DNA of 64,000 nucleotides from UBA2965 sp036526135 (GTDB taxonomy: Bacteria; Pseudomonadota; Gammaproteobacteria; Pseudomonadales; Azotimanducaceae): contig DATCZA010000041.1 in assembly GCA_036526135.1 (NCBI GenBank), positions 31,618 through 95,617 on the forward strand, written 5' to 3'. The notes below the pieces were generated by a model that saw nothing but the letters and a program-made list of their open reading frames with translations, was not told where the DNA came from and did no database searches. The position numbers and the translations under genes are program-made. Shown piece by piece: positions 32,154-40,150 of this stretch (position 1 is its first letter; the number at the start of each line of letters is the position of its first letter).

Positions 32154-33155
32154 ATGGCATTGGCGAAGAGAATGGCGGTCACCTTGCCCGCCGGACCCAA
32201 AATCGAGCACACCGTCGCGCGCTTGCAGTGGGCCGAGGACAACGGTTTCGCGGATGCCTGGTTCGGCGACTCGGGCGCGCCGGACAGCCTCACTCAGGTG
32301 GCGGCGGTTGCCCATCACACCAGCAGCATACGCATCGGCGTGGCCGTCACGCCGGTGTATACGCGCACGCCTGCGGTGCTCGCCGCGACGGCCAACGTGC
32401 TAGAGCAGGTCCTGCCCGGACGTTTCGTCATGGGCCTGGGCTCCTCGAGCCAGACCATCATGGGTCAATGGAACGGGATTCCGCTGGATCGGCCCCTGAC
32501 CCGGGTCCGGGAGACGGCAATCCTGGTGCGTTCCATGCTGACCGGCGAGAAGAGCAACTTCGACGGCGAGACGTTGACGAGCCACGGTTACCGCCAGCCA
32601 CCGCTCGACCATCCGCCGCCCATCTATCTGGCCGCCCTGCGCCCGAAGATGATCGAGATGGCGGCCGAGGTCGGGGACGGTGTGATCTTCAATCTGTGGC
32701 CTAAGAGCGTGCTGCCGAAGATGATGGAGCACGTTCGCATCGGCGCCGAGCGCGCCGGAAAGAACTGGGAAGACGTAGAGGTCGTCAACCGTGCAATGGT
32801 TCTGTGCACGAACGACAAGCAGGCGGGCCGGAACCTGTTCCGGGCTGCCTTTGCGCCCTATTACGCCACCCCCGTTTACAACGCGTTTCTTGCCTGGGCG
32901 GGTCATGCCGATGCCGCCGGCGCCATTACCGAGGGCTGGGCGGCGAAAGACCGGGCGATGACGACCGGCGCCCTGAGCGATGAGCTCATCGACGAGATCG
33001 CCATCATCGGCGACGAGGATGAGATCCGCGCGCGCATACAGGCGGATGCGGACGGCGGCGTCCACACCCACATCGTCGCTCCCCTGGCCGCCTCGCCCGA
33101 AGACGTGGAGCGAACGTTCGCCGCGTTCACGGCAGACGGGTTCAGTTTGAAATAG
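32154..33155 (+). CDS. LLM-class F420-dependent oxidoreductase 2
   Basis: Luciferase-like fold, 333 aa. It shows LQWAEDNGFADAWFGDSGAPDSL, IRIGVAVTPVYTRTPAVLAATANVL, LPGRFVMGLGSSSQTIMGQWNG and PIYLAALRPKMIEMAAEVGDGVIFN, the standard order for F420-type LLM enzymes. The strong site GGGGAGGC ahead of ATG 32154 sets the start; the open frame extends far upstream only because the opposite strand is coding. It is followed after 41 bases by a crotonase gene in the same direction. The hydride-transfer substrate is unknown. Confidence 0.83.
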   Translation: MALAKRMAVTLPAGPKIEHTVARLQWAEDNGFADAWFGDSGAPDSLTQVAAVAHHTSSIRIGVAVTPVYTRTPAVLAATANVLEQVLPGRFVMGLGSSSQTIMGQWNGIPLDRPLTRVRETAILVRSMLTGEKSNFDGETLTSHGYRQPPLDHPPPIYLAALRPKMIEMAAEVGDGVIFNLWPKSVLPKMMEHVRIGAERAGKNWEDVEVVNRAMVLCTNDKQAGRNLFRAAFAPYYATPVYNAFLAWAGHADAAGAITEGWAAKDRAMTTGALSDELIDEIAIIGDEDEIRARIQADADGGVHTHIVAPLAASPEDVERTFAAFTADGFSLK

Positions 33156-33196
33156 GCACCCTCCGGGTCCGTCGATCCGAAGACAGTGAGGAGATC

Positions 33197-34039
33197 ATGG
33201 AATACCAGAAGATCATCGTCGACGAGCCGCGGCCCATGGTCCGCCGCATAACGCTCAACCGGCCCGAGAAGCGCAACCCGCTCTCCAACGAGCTGCGCTC
33301 GGAGATGTTCCACGCGCTGGAAAGCGCCGATCAGGACGATGGGGTCCGGGTCACCATCATACGCGGGGCCGGTCCGTGCTTCTCGGCGGGCTACGATCTG
33401 AAGAGCGATACCAGCCAGAACCCGCCGTTCTACACGGCCGGCGGCCTTGGTCACTGGCCGCGGCACGTGGTGGAAGGATTCTTCCGCATGTGGGACATGG
33501 CCAAGCCGATCATTGCCCAGGTGCACGGATACTGCCTGGCCGGCGGTACCGAGCTTGCCACGGCCTGCGACCTGGTTTACGTGGCGGAGGATGCCAAGAT
33601 CGGCTATCCGGTCGTGCGCACCATGTCGCCCCCGGACAATCAGTTCTACCCCTGGATCGTCGGCCTCAGGCGGGCCATGGAGCTCATGCTCACCGGTGAT
33701 CACATGTCGGGGGTCGAAGCGGCAGAAAGCGGCTTTGCCAACCGTGCCTTTCCCGCCGAGGAGCTGGAGGAGCGGGTTCTGGCGATAGCCGAGCGCGTCG
33801 CCCTCACGCCCACGGATCTGCAGCAATTCAACAAACGCGCCGTGCATCGGCAGATGGACGCCATGGGAATCCGGGCCGGCATTCGTGCCGGCACGGAGAT
33901 GCAGCAGCTCGCCTTCTTCACGGACACCACGCGTGCGTACTTCAAAGAGATGAGCAAGGGGCTGACCCACGCTTTGTCGAAACGCGATGAGGCTTTCGGA
34001 GATTACCGGACCTCCGCGTCCGGCAAGGCCGAGGACTGA
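33197..34039 (+). CDS. Crotonase-family protein lacking one catalytic Glu
   Basis: Enoyl-CoA hydratase/isomerase fold, 280 aa. The oxyanion motifs FSAGYDLKS and HGYCLAGGTELA are present. Glu119 corresponds to the first catalytic glutamate of hydratases, but the second position, 20 residues on, is Val139 (IGYPVVRTMSPP). It may be an isomerase, a dehalogenase, a hydrolase or another crotonase rather than a simple hydratase. It sits between LLM 2 and a phosphatase gene with short gaps, probably in one operon with the LLM enzymes. Confidence 0.8.
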   Translation: MEYQKIIVDEPRPMVRRITLNRPEKRNPLSNELRSEMFHALESADQDDGVRVTIIRGAGPCFSAGYDLKSDTSQNPPFYTAGGLGHWPRHVVEGFFRMWDMAKPIIAQVHGYCLAGGTELATACDLVYVAEDAKIGYPVVRTMSPPDNQFYPWIVGLRRAMELMLTGDHMSGVEAAESGFANRAFPAEELEERVLAIAERVALTPTDLQQFNKRAVHRQMDAMGIRAGIRAGTEMQQLAFFTDTTRAYFKEMSKGLTHALSKRDEAFGDYRTSASGKAED

Positions 34040-34072
34040 CGGGCTCCGGTGCCGGGATCTCCAACGGGAATC

Positions 34073-34750
34073 ATGAAGCGGCTCTATCTGATCCGTCACG
34101 GCCAGACTGAGTGGAATGTGGCAAAGCGCATGCAGGGACGCCTCGATTCGCCCCTGACCTCGGCCGGTCGGATCCAGGCGGCCGTTCACGGTCGTCTGCT
34201 GAGCGAGATCGCCAGTCTGGAGCAGCTGGTGGTGTCCCCGTCCGGACGGACGCGCGAAACCGCCTGCATACTGAACTCCCACGTTGGGGCGCCGATGCGT
34301 CATGACGAAGCCCTCATGGAACGCGACTGCGGTGAGTGGTCGGGGCTCACCATCGAAGAGATCGAGCAACACTTTCCGGAGGCCTGGGAGGCCCGGCGGG
34401 AGGATCCCTTTTATCACCGGCCACCTGGCGGCGAGAATCACGAGGATCTGGTGCAGCGGGCGGGCCCGTTGCTGGCGGAGTTTCTGGCCGGAGACGTTAC
34501 CGAGGTGGGCCTGGTGACCCACGGCGTCATGTCCCGGGCGATCGTGACCCATCTGCTCGAGCTGACGCCCGTGGAAGCGGTCGGGATCCGTCACCCCAAC
34601 GATCTGGTCTATCGGCTGGACATCTGCGCAACCGGTGTCCAGGTCAGCCACTTTCTCGCGGGAGACGGTCCGCGGGCGGGATTGCTTCGCCAAAACGAGA
34701 ATGAAACAATCTCGGGCCCCGCGCGGGCCGGAGAGCGGCGGGACCGATAA
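34073..34750 (+). CDS. Histidine phosphatase family protein
   Basis: Phosphoglycerate-mutase-like phosphatase, 225 aa. The N-terminal LIRHGQTEWN holds phospho-acceptor His9, the region around ERDCGEWSG is the usual Glu loop, and GLVTHGVMSRAI has the second His. The length fits a small-molecule phosphatase (for example of the CobC/GpmB kind). ATG 34073 directly opens the first strand; a GTG at 34049 is less likely. It ends 18 bases before LLM 3 and so belongs to that gene string. Confidence 0.8.
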   Translation: MKRLYLIRHGQTEWNVAKRMQGRLDSPLTSAGRIQAAVHGRLLSEIASLEQLVVSPSGRTRETACILNSHVGAPMRHDEALMERDCGEWSGLTIEEIEQHFPEAWEARREDPFYHRPPGGENHEDLVQRAGPLLAEFLAGDVTEVGLVTHGVMSRAIVTHLLELTPVEAVGIRHPNDLVYRLDICATGVQVSHFLAGDGPRAGLLRQNENETISGPARAGERRDR

Positions 34751-34768
34751 AAAAACTGGGGGAAGACG

Positions 34769-35776
34769 ATGAAAGTCGACGGCGGTGTGGGTTGGGAACT
34801 CGATCTGGTGGGCGCTCAGGCCCAGGAGCTCGAGGAGATGGGCTATTCGGGAATCCTGTCGGCTGAAACCAGCCACGACCCGTTCTTCCCGCTGCTCGTG
34901 GCGGCGCAGAACACGGAGCGGGTCGACCTGATGACCTCGATTGCGGTGGCTTTTGCCCGATCGCCCATGACTCTGGCCAACATCGGCCACGATCTGAACG
35001 CCGTTTCCAAAGGCCGTTTCGTGCTGGGCCTCGGCTCGCAGATCCGGGCGCACATCATGAAGCGATTCAGCATGCCCTGGTCTCACCCGGCGGCGCGCAT
35101 GCGCGAATTCATCCTGGCAATGAGGGCCATCTGGTCGAACTGGCACGAGGGAGAGCCCCTGGCCTTCACGGGCAAGTTCTACACCCACACGCTCATGACG
35201 CCGTTCTTCACCCCCACGGACACCGAATACGGACCGCCGCGCGTCTTTCTCGCCGCCGTCGGGCCCATGATGACCGAGGTCGCCGGCGAGGTCGCCGACG
35301 GCGTGATAGTTCACGCGTTCACCACGGAGAAGTACCTGCGCGAAACCACGCTGCCGGCTCTGGAGCGGGGGTTTGCCAAGGCGGGCAAGACGCGCGCCGA
35401 CTTCGAGATCAGCTATCCGGTATTCGTCGTGACCGGGGAGAACGAGGAAGAGCTGGCGCAAGCGAAGGTGGCCACGGCGCGTCAGATCGCCTTCTATGGG
35501 TCCACGCCCGCCTACAAGCCGGTGCTGGAAAGCATCGGCGTCGGCGAGATGCAGGGCGAGCTGAACGCCATGTCCAAGCAGGGCCGGTGGGAAGAGATGG
35601 GGCACCTCATCAGCGACGACGTGCTCGAGGCGTTCGCCGTGGTGGGCGAGCCGCAGCAGATCGCCGGTCAGATCATCTCTCGCTACGGCGACATCGTCGA
35701 TCGCACCTCGGCTGCCTATGCGCACATTTCCAAAGAACACCGTCAGGAGATCATCGCCGAGCTGAGATTGGCATAA
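34769..35776 (+). CDS. LLM-class F420-dependent oxidoreductase 3 (TIGR03617-like)
   Basis: Luciferase-like fold, 335 aa, opening with MKVDGGVGWELDLVGAQAQ, which I associate with the TIGR03617 F420-dependent subgroup known mainly from actinobacteria. Further on are SAETSHDPFFPLLVAAQNT, VAFARSPMTLANIGHDLN, SKGRFVLGLGSQIRAHIMKRF and FLAAVGPMMTEVAGEVADG. A ribosome site (GGGGGAAG) precedes the ATG. It is the last gene of the LLM 2, crotonase, phosphatase string and is followed by an AT-rich gap with an inverted repeat. Confidence 0.83.
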   Translation: MKVDGGVGWELDLVGAQAQELEEMGYSGILSAETSHDPFFPLLVAAQNTERVDLMTSIAVAFARSPMTLANIGHDLNAVSKGRFVLGLGSQIRAHIMKRFSMPWSHPAARMREFILAMRAIWSNWHEGEPLAFTGKFYTHTLMTPFFTPTDTEYGPPRVFLAAVGPMMTEVAGEVADGVIVHAFTTEKYLRETTLPALERGFAKAGKTRADFEISYPVFVVTGENEEELAQAKVATARQIAFYGSTPAYKPVLESIGVGEMQGELNAMSKQGRWEEMGHLISDDVLEAFAVVGEPQQIAGQIISRYGDIVDRTSAAYAHISKEHRQEIIAELRLA

Positions 35777-35797
35777 TGTTCTAAAAAATGAAAAATT

Positions 35798-35824
35798 GAT
35801 TACTTTTAGGTATAAAAAGTAATC
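35798..35824. repeat. Perfect 10-bp inverted repeat in an AT-rich gap
   Basis: GATTACTTTT (35798-35807) and AAAAGTAATC (35815-35824) form a perfect stem with a 7-base loop. It lies 22 bases after the stop of LLM 3 and about 210 bases before the transglycosylase gene. No T-run follows, so a rho-independent terminator is doubtful; an operator is equally possible. The surrounding 60 bases are far richer in A/T than the rest of the window. The remainder of 35777-36033 shows no gene. Confidence 0.4.
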
Positions 35825-36033
35825 GAGCGGTGTTCTGATTCGCGATTCAAGCGTGACGGGGCGTGGACGGTAAGGAATTCCTCACAAAAGTCCGTGCACG
35901 GCCCGCATTTTTGCATTCTCCCAACGTTTCGGTGGCAACCTGCCAACGACTTCGCACGAAATTTGGGTTCATTGTGGCATTTCAGGTCTTTAGAATGCGC
36001 AGCCGTACACAGTCGATATGAACACGAGACGAG

Positions 36034-36687
36034 GTGCCAACGGTGGCAACGGCAAGGCAGAACGAGAACCGGAAGGAGGCGAAGCGCGCAAAAGTGCGCT
36101 GGTACACGCCCTTCCTCTTCGTGCTGCACAGCCTGGCGATCGTTGGCCCGGTGCTGCTGGCCGCAGGCTTTGCGCACCGCGTCGAGGACGCCGCCTACCG
36201 GACTTTCGCGTTTGCGGTGCCAGCGCCGGAAAACTCCTACGTGACCTGGAACTCCGAGGTGAGCGAGTTCGGCACCAAGGTGTCCCAGGCGTTTGGCGTG
36301 CGGCCGAGCACGGCCACGGAGTTTGCAGGGTGGATCCTGGAGGCATCTACACGGCAGGAACTCGAGCCTGAATTGCTGGCCAGCCTGGTGCTGACCGAGA
36401 GCTCGTTTCGAAAGAACGTCCGCTCCCACGTGGGGGCCATCGGCCCGGCCCAGGTGCGGCCGGAGTACTGGAGCAACTTCTGCGGCATTGCCAACCTCCA
36501 CGACCCCGCGGAGAACATCTACTGTGGTGCCCAGGTGCTTTCCCATCTGCGGGACCGCTGCGGTGACGAAGGGTGCGCGCTGCATGCCTACAACGTTGGC
36601 CTCTACGCCCCGCGGCACAAGGCCGGACACCGCTACGTCGCCAAGATCGACCACTATCGCGAGCAGCTCCTCAACCTGCCTCTTTGA
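36034..36687 (+). CDS. Membrane-anchored SLT-type lytic transglycosylase-like protein
   Basis: A 217 aa protein with a basic N-terminus, one membrane helix (about 25-46) and a periplasmic lysozyme-like SLT domain. The catalytic Glu is Glu122 in LVLTESSFRKNV. GAIGPAQVRPEYW and LHDPAENIYCGAQVL, and near the end ALHAYNVG, follow the SLT motif order. It would cleave peptidoglycan glycan strands. Start GTG 36034 (or GTG 36043, whose ribosome site is slightly better). It stands alone after an AT-rich gap. Confidence 0.78.
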   Translation: MPTVATARQNENRKEAKRAKVRWYTPFLFVLHSLAIVGPVLLAAGFAHRVEDAAYRTFAFAVPAPENSYVTWNSEVSEFGTKVSQAFGVRPSTATEFAGWILEASTRQELEPELLASLVLTESSFRKNVRSHVGAIGPAQVRPEYWSNFCGIANLHDPAENIYCGAQVLSHLRDRCGDEGCALHAYNVGLYAPRHKAGHRYVAKIDHYREQLLNLPL

Positions 36688-36755
36688 TCTGACGCCTCTA
36701 GCCTAGCCCGCCCGGAAGGGCGTACCCTCTTGGCTGGCGCCCCAGGGGATGCGCG

Positions 36756-38336
36756 TTGCTCGAAGTTCCCGTTCTCATTGTCGGAGGTGGCCCCGTGGGG
36801 CTGGCCGCAGCGCTCGAGTGCGCCTATTTCGGCGTGCCGGCGATGCTCGTCGAGCGGCATTCCGGCACCACCTGGCATCCCAAGGCGCGTAACCTCAACT
36901 CCCGGACCATGGAGATCATGCGTCGGCTTGGCTTGGAGCCCGAGTTGCAGGCCGTTGGCCTTCCCGAGGCCTGGACGCGCCAGATCGTCTATGCCGATAC
37001 GCTCAGCGGTGCCGAGCTCGGACGCATGGGCACCGGGGGGTTCGAGAGCCGAAGCTCGGCAGCCAGCCCGTGCGCGGCGGTTTTGAGCTCACAGGACGTG
37101 TTCGAGCCCATATGGCGAGGGCGGGCGGAGCAGCAACCGCTCCTGGACGTGCGCTACGGGCATCAGGCGGAAATCCTCGACGTGGACGCCGCAGGAGCCG
37201 TCGTGCGCCTCACCGGAGCCAGAGGGGGCGATGTTCGCGCCCGCTACCTCCTGGCGGCGGACGGGGCCGGTGGTGCGATCCGGCAAGGGCTGGGCATCGG
37301 GCTGGAAGGGCCCGAGAATCTCGGCCACTTCATCAACGTCTACTATCGAGCCAATCTCGACCGAGTGGTGGCTCATCGCCCGGCGGTGCTTTACTTCACG
37401 GCCAACGAAGCGGGGCGCGGCGTGTTTCAGCCCCTGGACGGGCGCAAGCGCTGGCTGTCGCAGATTGCCTACGACGGCGCGGCGGACACTCGCGCCGGGT
37501 TCGATGGCGAGCGATGCGCACAATGGATTAGGAACGCCGCGGGGGAACCCGACCTCAAGGTCGAGATCCTTGGCATATCCCACTGGACCATGAACGCGAC
37601 GGTGGCCGAACGATACCGGCAGGGCGCGGCGTTTCTCGTCGGAGACGCCGCGCACCAGCTGCCGCCCACCGGCGGATTCGGCCTGAACACGGGCATTCAG
37701 GACGTGCACAACCTCGTATGGAAACTGGCCTACGACTTGAGGGACTGGTCGGACGCCGGTCTCGTCGACACCTACGAAGCGGAGCGAAAGCCGGTGGCCC
37801 GGTTCAACGCGGATCGGGCCATGGACAACTCGCGCGCCGTGGCACGCATCCAGCGGGCGGTCGCCGACGGTGAGGCCGCGGCGGGCGAGGTGGCGCGGTC
37901 GCGGCGCTATGGCAATTTCCGGGGTCTGGAGCTGGGGTACAGCTACCGATCGGCAGCGGTGATCGACGACGGCAGCCCGGCGCCCGAGCCGGAGGATGCC
38001 GTGGAGGACTACGTGCCCTGTGCCCGCCCCGGTCACCGCATGCCCCACATGTGGCTGGAGGGAGGCGCCCTGTCCACCCTGGACCTGGTGCAACGGCGCT
38101 TTCTGGTGCTTTCGGACTCGGCGCGCTGGCTGGAAGCGGCCTCTCAGCACAACGCCGACTGTCGGGTGCTCCCCGGCAACGGCGGTTTTCTCCAGCTGTT
38201 CGGGCTCGAGCCGGGTGGCGCGGTGCTGGTGCGCCCGGACGGCCACGTGGCGGCCCGATTCGCCGAGCCTCCCGGCTTTCCAGGCGGGGCGCTGGCGTCG
38301 GCGCTCAGAGATCTGCTCAACACCACCACAACCTGA
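36756..38336 (+). CDS. FAD-dependent aromatic/polyketide-type hydroxylase
   Basis: Group A flavin monooxygenase of 526 aa (PheA/TfdB/MhpA-like). The GGGPVGLAAALE dinucleotide fold is at residues 9-21. The NAD(P)H-side motif is RYLLAADGAGGAIRQGLGI, and the FAD ribityl motif is FLVGDAAHQLPPTGGFGLNTG. A thioredoxin-like C-terminal domain runs from about residue 400. It hydroxylates aromatic rings or acts on ketones. A TTG at 36756 is the start, supported by AGGGG 7 bases upstream; the ATG at 36749 is in another frame. It is followed after 15 bases by an LLM gene, so the two probably work together. Confidence 0.83.
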   Translation: MLEVPVLIVGGGPVGLAAALECAYFGVPAMLVERHSGTTWHPKARNLNSRTMEIMRRLGLEPELQAVGLPEAWTRQIVYADTLSGAELGRMGTGGFESRSSAASPCAAVLSSQDVFEPIWRGRAEQQPLLDVRYGHQAEILDVDAAGAVVRLTGARGGDVRARYLLAADGAGGAIRQGLGIGLEGPENLGHFINVYYRANLDRVVAHRPAVLYFTANEAGRGVFQPLDGRKRWLSQIAYDGAADTRAGFDGERCAQWIRNAAGEPDLKVEILGISHWTMNATVAERYRQGAAFLVGDAAHQLPPTGGFGLNTGIQDVHNLVWKLAYDLRDWSDAGLVDTYEAERKPVARFNADRAMDNSRAVARIQRAVADGEAAAGEVARSRRYGNFRGLELGYSYRSAAVIDDGSPAPEPEDAVEDYVPCARPGHRMPHMWLEGGALSTLDLVQRRFLVLSDSARWLEAASQHNADCRVLPGNGGFLQLFGLEPGGAVLVRPDGHVAARFAEPPGFPGGALASALRDLLNTTTT

Positions 38337-38351
38337 TAAGGAGATTGCCAG

Positions 38352-39224
38352 ATGACGGACTTCGGCGTGCTCATCTTCCCCACCGCCTACTCCATCTCCC
38401 CTTCGGACCTGGCGCGCGCGGCCGAGGCCCGCGGTTTCGAGTCGATCTTCTTTCCGGAGCATACCCACATACCGGCCTGCCGGACCACGCCCTGGCCGGG
38501 AGGCAGGGAGCTGCCGCGCGAGTACTGGAATACCTACGACCCCTATGTGGGGCTCGCCATGGCCGCGGCGGTCACGAAGACGTTGAAGGTGGGTACGGGG
38601 ATCACGCTGGTTACCGAACGGGATCCCATCGTGCTCGCCAAGCAGGTGGCTTCTCTGGATCGTCTGTCCGGGGGCCGGGTGCTGCTCGGCATCGGTGCCG
38701 GTTGGAACGTTGAGGAGATGCGTCATCACGGGGTCGCTTTCGACGAGCGTTGGGCCGTGCTCAGGGAGCGGGTGCTTGCCATGCGGGCCATATGGACGGA
38801 GCAGGCGCCGGAGTTTCATGGGGAGCACGTCGACTTCGAGCCTCTGTGGTCCGAGCCGAAGCCGCTGCAGGCGGGTGGCCCGAAGATCCTGATGGGCGCT
38901 TCCTCCCGGTGGACGTGGGCGCGGATCGCAGAGTACGCGGACGGCTGGTTCCCCATTCACCAGGATCCCGCCCGGGCGTCGGCCCAGGGAGCCGTGGACT
39001 ACCCGCAGGGGATACAGGCCACCCGCGAGGCGTGGCAGGCAGCCGGCCGGCAGGGGGAGCCCGACTTCAGCATCTTCGGAATGGGGCCTGACCGGGGGCG
39101 CACCGAAGAGATGATCCGGCTGGGTTTCAACCGGGTGATATTCGGGTTGCCCTCGGCGGACGCGGATACGGTGTTGCCGCTGCTCGACCGCTACGCCGAG
39201 ATCGGGCACGCCGTCAACTCATGA
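38352..39224 (+). CDS. LLM-class F420-dependent oxidoreductase 4 (TIGR03619-like)
   Basis: Luciferase-like fold, 290 aa, slightly shorter than its neighbours. It begins TDFGVLIFPTAYSISPSDLA and has SIFFPEHTHIP, LKVGTGITLVTERDPIVLAKQVASLD, SGGRVLLGIGAGWNVEEMRHHG and PKILMGASSRWTWARIAEYADGWFP, the pattern of TIGR03619 F420 enzymes as I recall it. AAGGAGA lies just before the ATG. It overlaps the convergent HAD gene by 6 bases. Being coupled to an FAD hydroxylase, it may reduce or oxidise the hydroxylated product. Confidence 0.84.
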   Translation: MTDFGVLIFPTAYSISPSDLARAAEARGFESIFFPEHTHIPACRTTPWPGGRELPREYWNTYDPYVGLAMAAAVTKTLKVGTGITLVTERDPIVLAKQVASLDRLSGGRVLLGIGAGWNVEEMRHHGVAFDERWAVLRERVLAMRAIWTEQAPEFHGEHVDFEPLWSEPKPLQAGGPKILMGASSRWTWARIAEYADGWFPIHQDPARASAQGAVDYPQGIQATREAWQAAGRQGEPDFSIFGMGPDRGRTEEMIRLGFNRVIFGLPSADADTVLPLLDRYAEIGHAVNS

Positions 39225-39839
39225 ATCCCCGGGCTCCGTGCCGGTGAGCTCGTCGAGAATGCGCACGACGTCGGCTTCGCTGCCGACCATGCGCGCGTCC
39301 ATGCCCGCGGCCCGGGCGCCGAGCACGTTCTCCTTGGTGTCGTCTACGAAGACGATCTGCTCGGGCGCGTAGCCCATGTCCTCGGCCACGTGGCGGAACG
39401 CAGAGACGTTCGGCTTGCGGTGGCCGATCTCCGACGAGACGTAGAGCGCGTCGAAGTGGCTCAGGGTGTCTGCATAAAGATGGCTCCAGGCAGCCTGGTG
39501 GGTGGCGTTGGTGTTGGTGAACAGGTACACGGGCATGCTCTGCCGCACGGTGGGCAGACGCGCCTGGACGTCCTGAAAAGCGCCGGCGAAGACGGCGTTC
39601 CAGCCGGCGCGCCACTCTTCCATGGGCAGGTCGATCATGAGCCGGCGGCTCAACGCGGCGATGTACTCTTCGAAGGCGAGGGCTCCCACCTCGTGCAGCT
39701 CGTATGCCTCATCCAGCTGCCAGCGGCGGTAAAGGCGCTCAGCGGGCACGCGGGCCGCTTCGGCCCAGTAGTCGAAGGTACGCCGAAAGTCCACGCGCAG
39801 GACGACGTTGCCCAGATCCAGCAGCAGGGCGCGCTTCAT
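39219..39839 (-). CDS. HAD-IA hydrolase, YihX-like
   Basis: A 206 aa HAD-superfamily phosphatase. Motif I is LLDLGNVVLRVDF with nucleophile Asp8 and the DxGN form typical of the YihX sugar-phosphate phosphatase group. Motif II is in LFTNTNATH, motif III Lys is in GHRKPNVSAF and motif IV is FVDDTKENVLGA. A helical cap lies between residues 15 and 90. The likely role is dephosphorylation of a small sugar phosphate, inferred from the family. It converges on LLM 4 and diverges from the LLM 5 leader. Confidence 0.8.
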   Translation of the reverse strand: MKRALLLDLGNVVLRVDFRRTFDYWAEAARVPAERLYRRWQLDEAYELHEVGALAFEEYIAALSRRLMIDLPMEEWRAGWNAVFAGAFQDVQARLPTVRQSMPVYLFTNTNATHQAAWSHLYADTLSHFDALYVSSEIGHRKPNVSAFRHVAEDMGYAPEQIVFVDDTKENVLGARAAGMDARMVGSEADVVRILDELTGTEPGDS

Positions 39840-39927
39840 CGCCCGGCCCGGATGGTCGCCGGTGGTGGGCGCCGCCGTATTTTCGGGTCTTTCTGCATTC
39901 AGTTGGCGTTCAGCGAATCGGCTCTAA

Positions 39928-40112
39928 GGTCTGCCTCAAGGTCTCGGTCGTTGCCTGGCAGGTCCGGCACGGAGGTGCGCAGTCGTCAGGACCCGCATGG
40001 TATTCGGCCGGTGCCCAGTTCGCTACGGCATGCCCCCAGCGGGCCCATGCTCCCTCCCTTCCCCCTGGCTGTAGGCGGACGGCCCCGGGCGCCAGCCCGG
40101 GGTTTCCCTTTT
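39928..40112 (+). promoter_or_regulatory. Structured leader ending in a terminator-like hairpin before LLM 5
   Basis: In the 311-base gap 39840-40150, GTCTGCC (39930-39936) can pair with GGCGGAC (40074-40080) to close a roughly 150-base domain. This is followed by a strong hairpin CCCCGGGC/GCCCGGGG (40083-40090 with 40095-40102) and the pyrimidine run TTTCCCTTTTT. The layout, a closed domain then an intrinsic-terminator-like stem 49 bases before the start codon, suits an attenuator, riboswitch or small RNA. I cannot match it to a known riboswitch class. Confidence 0.35.
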
Positions 40113-40150
40113 TCCAGGGGTTGAACCATCATGGTGGAGAACCATCGACG

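Noticed and set aside
32903..35740. 945-codon minus-strand frame, longest in the window
   Set aside because: Runs antisense through LLM 2, the crotonase, the phosphatase and LLM 3, all with intact motifs; a codon-bias artefact.
37089..39209. 706-codon minus-strand frame
   Set aside because: Antisense to the FAD hydroxylase and LLM 4; the product is Arg/His-rich without a fold.
39932..40000. Possible SRP (4.5S) RNA because of CAGGTCCGG
   Set aside because: The conserved GGAA loop and AGCAGCC side do not follow; the resemblance is limited to one short stretch.
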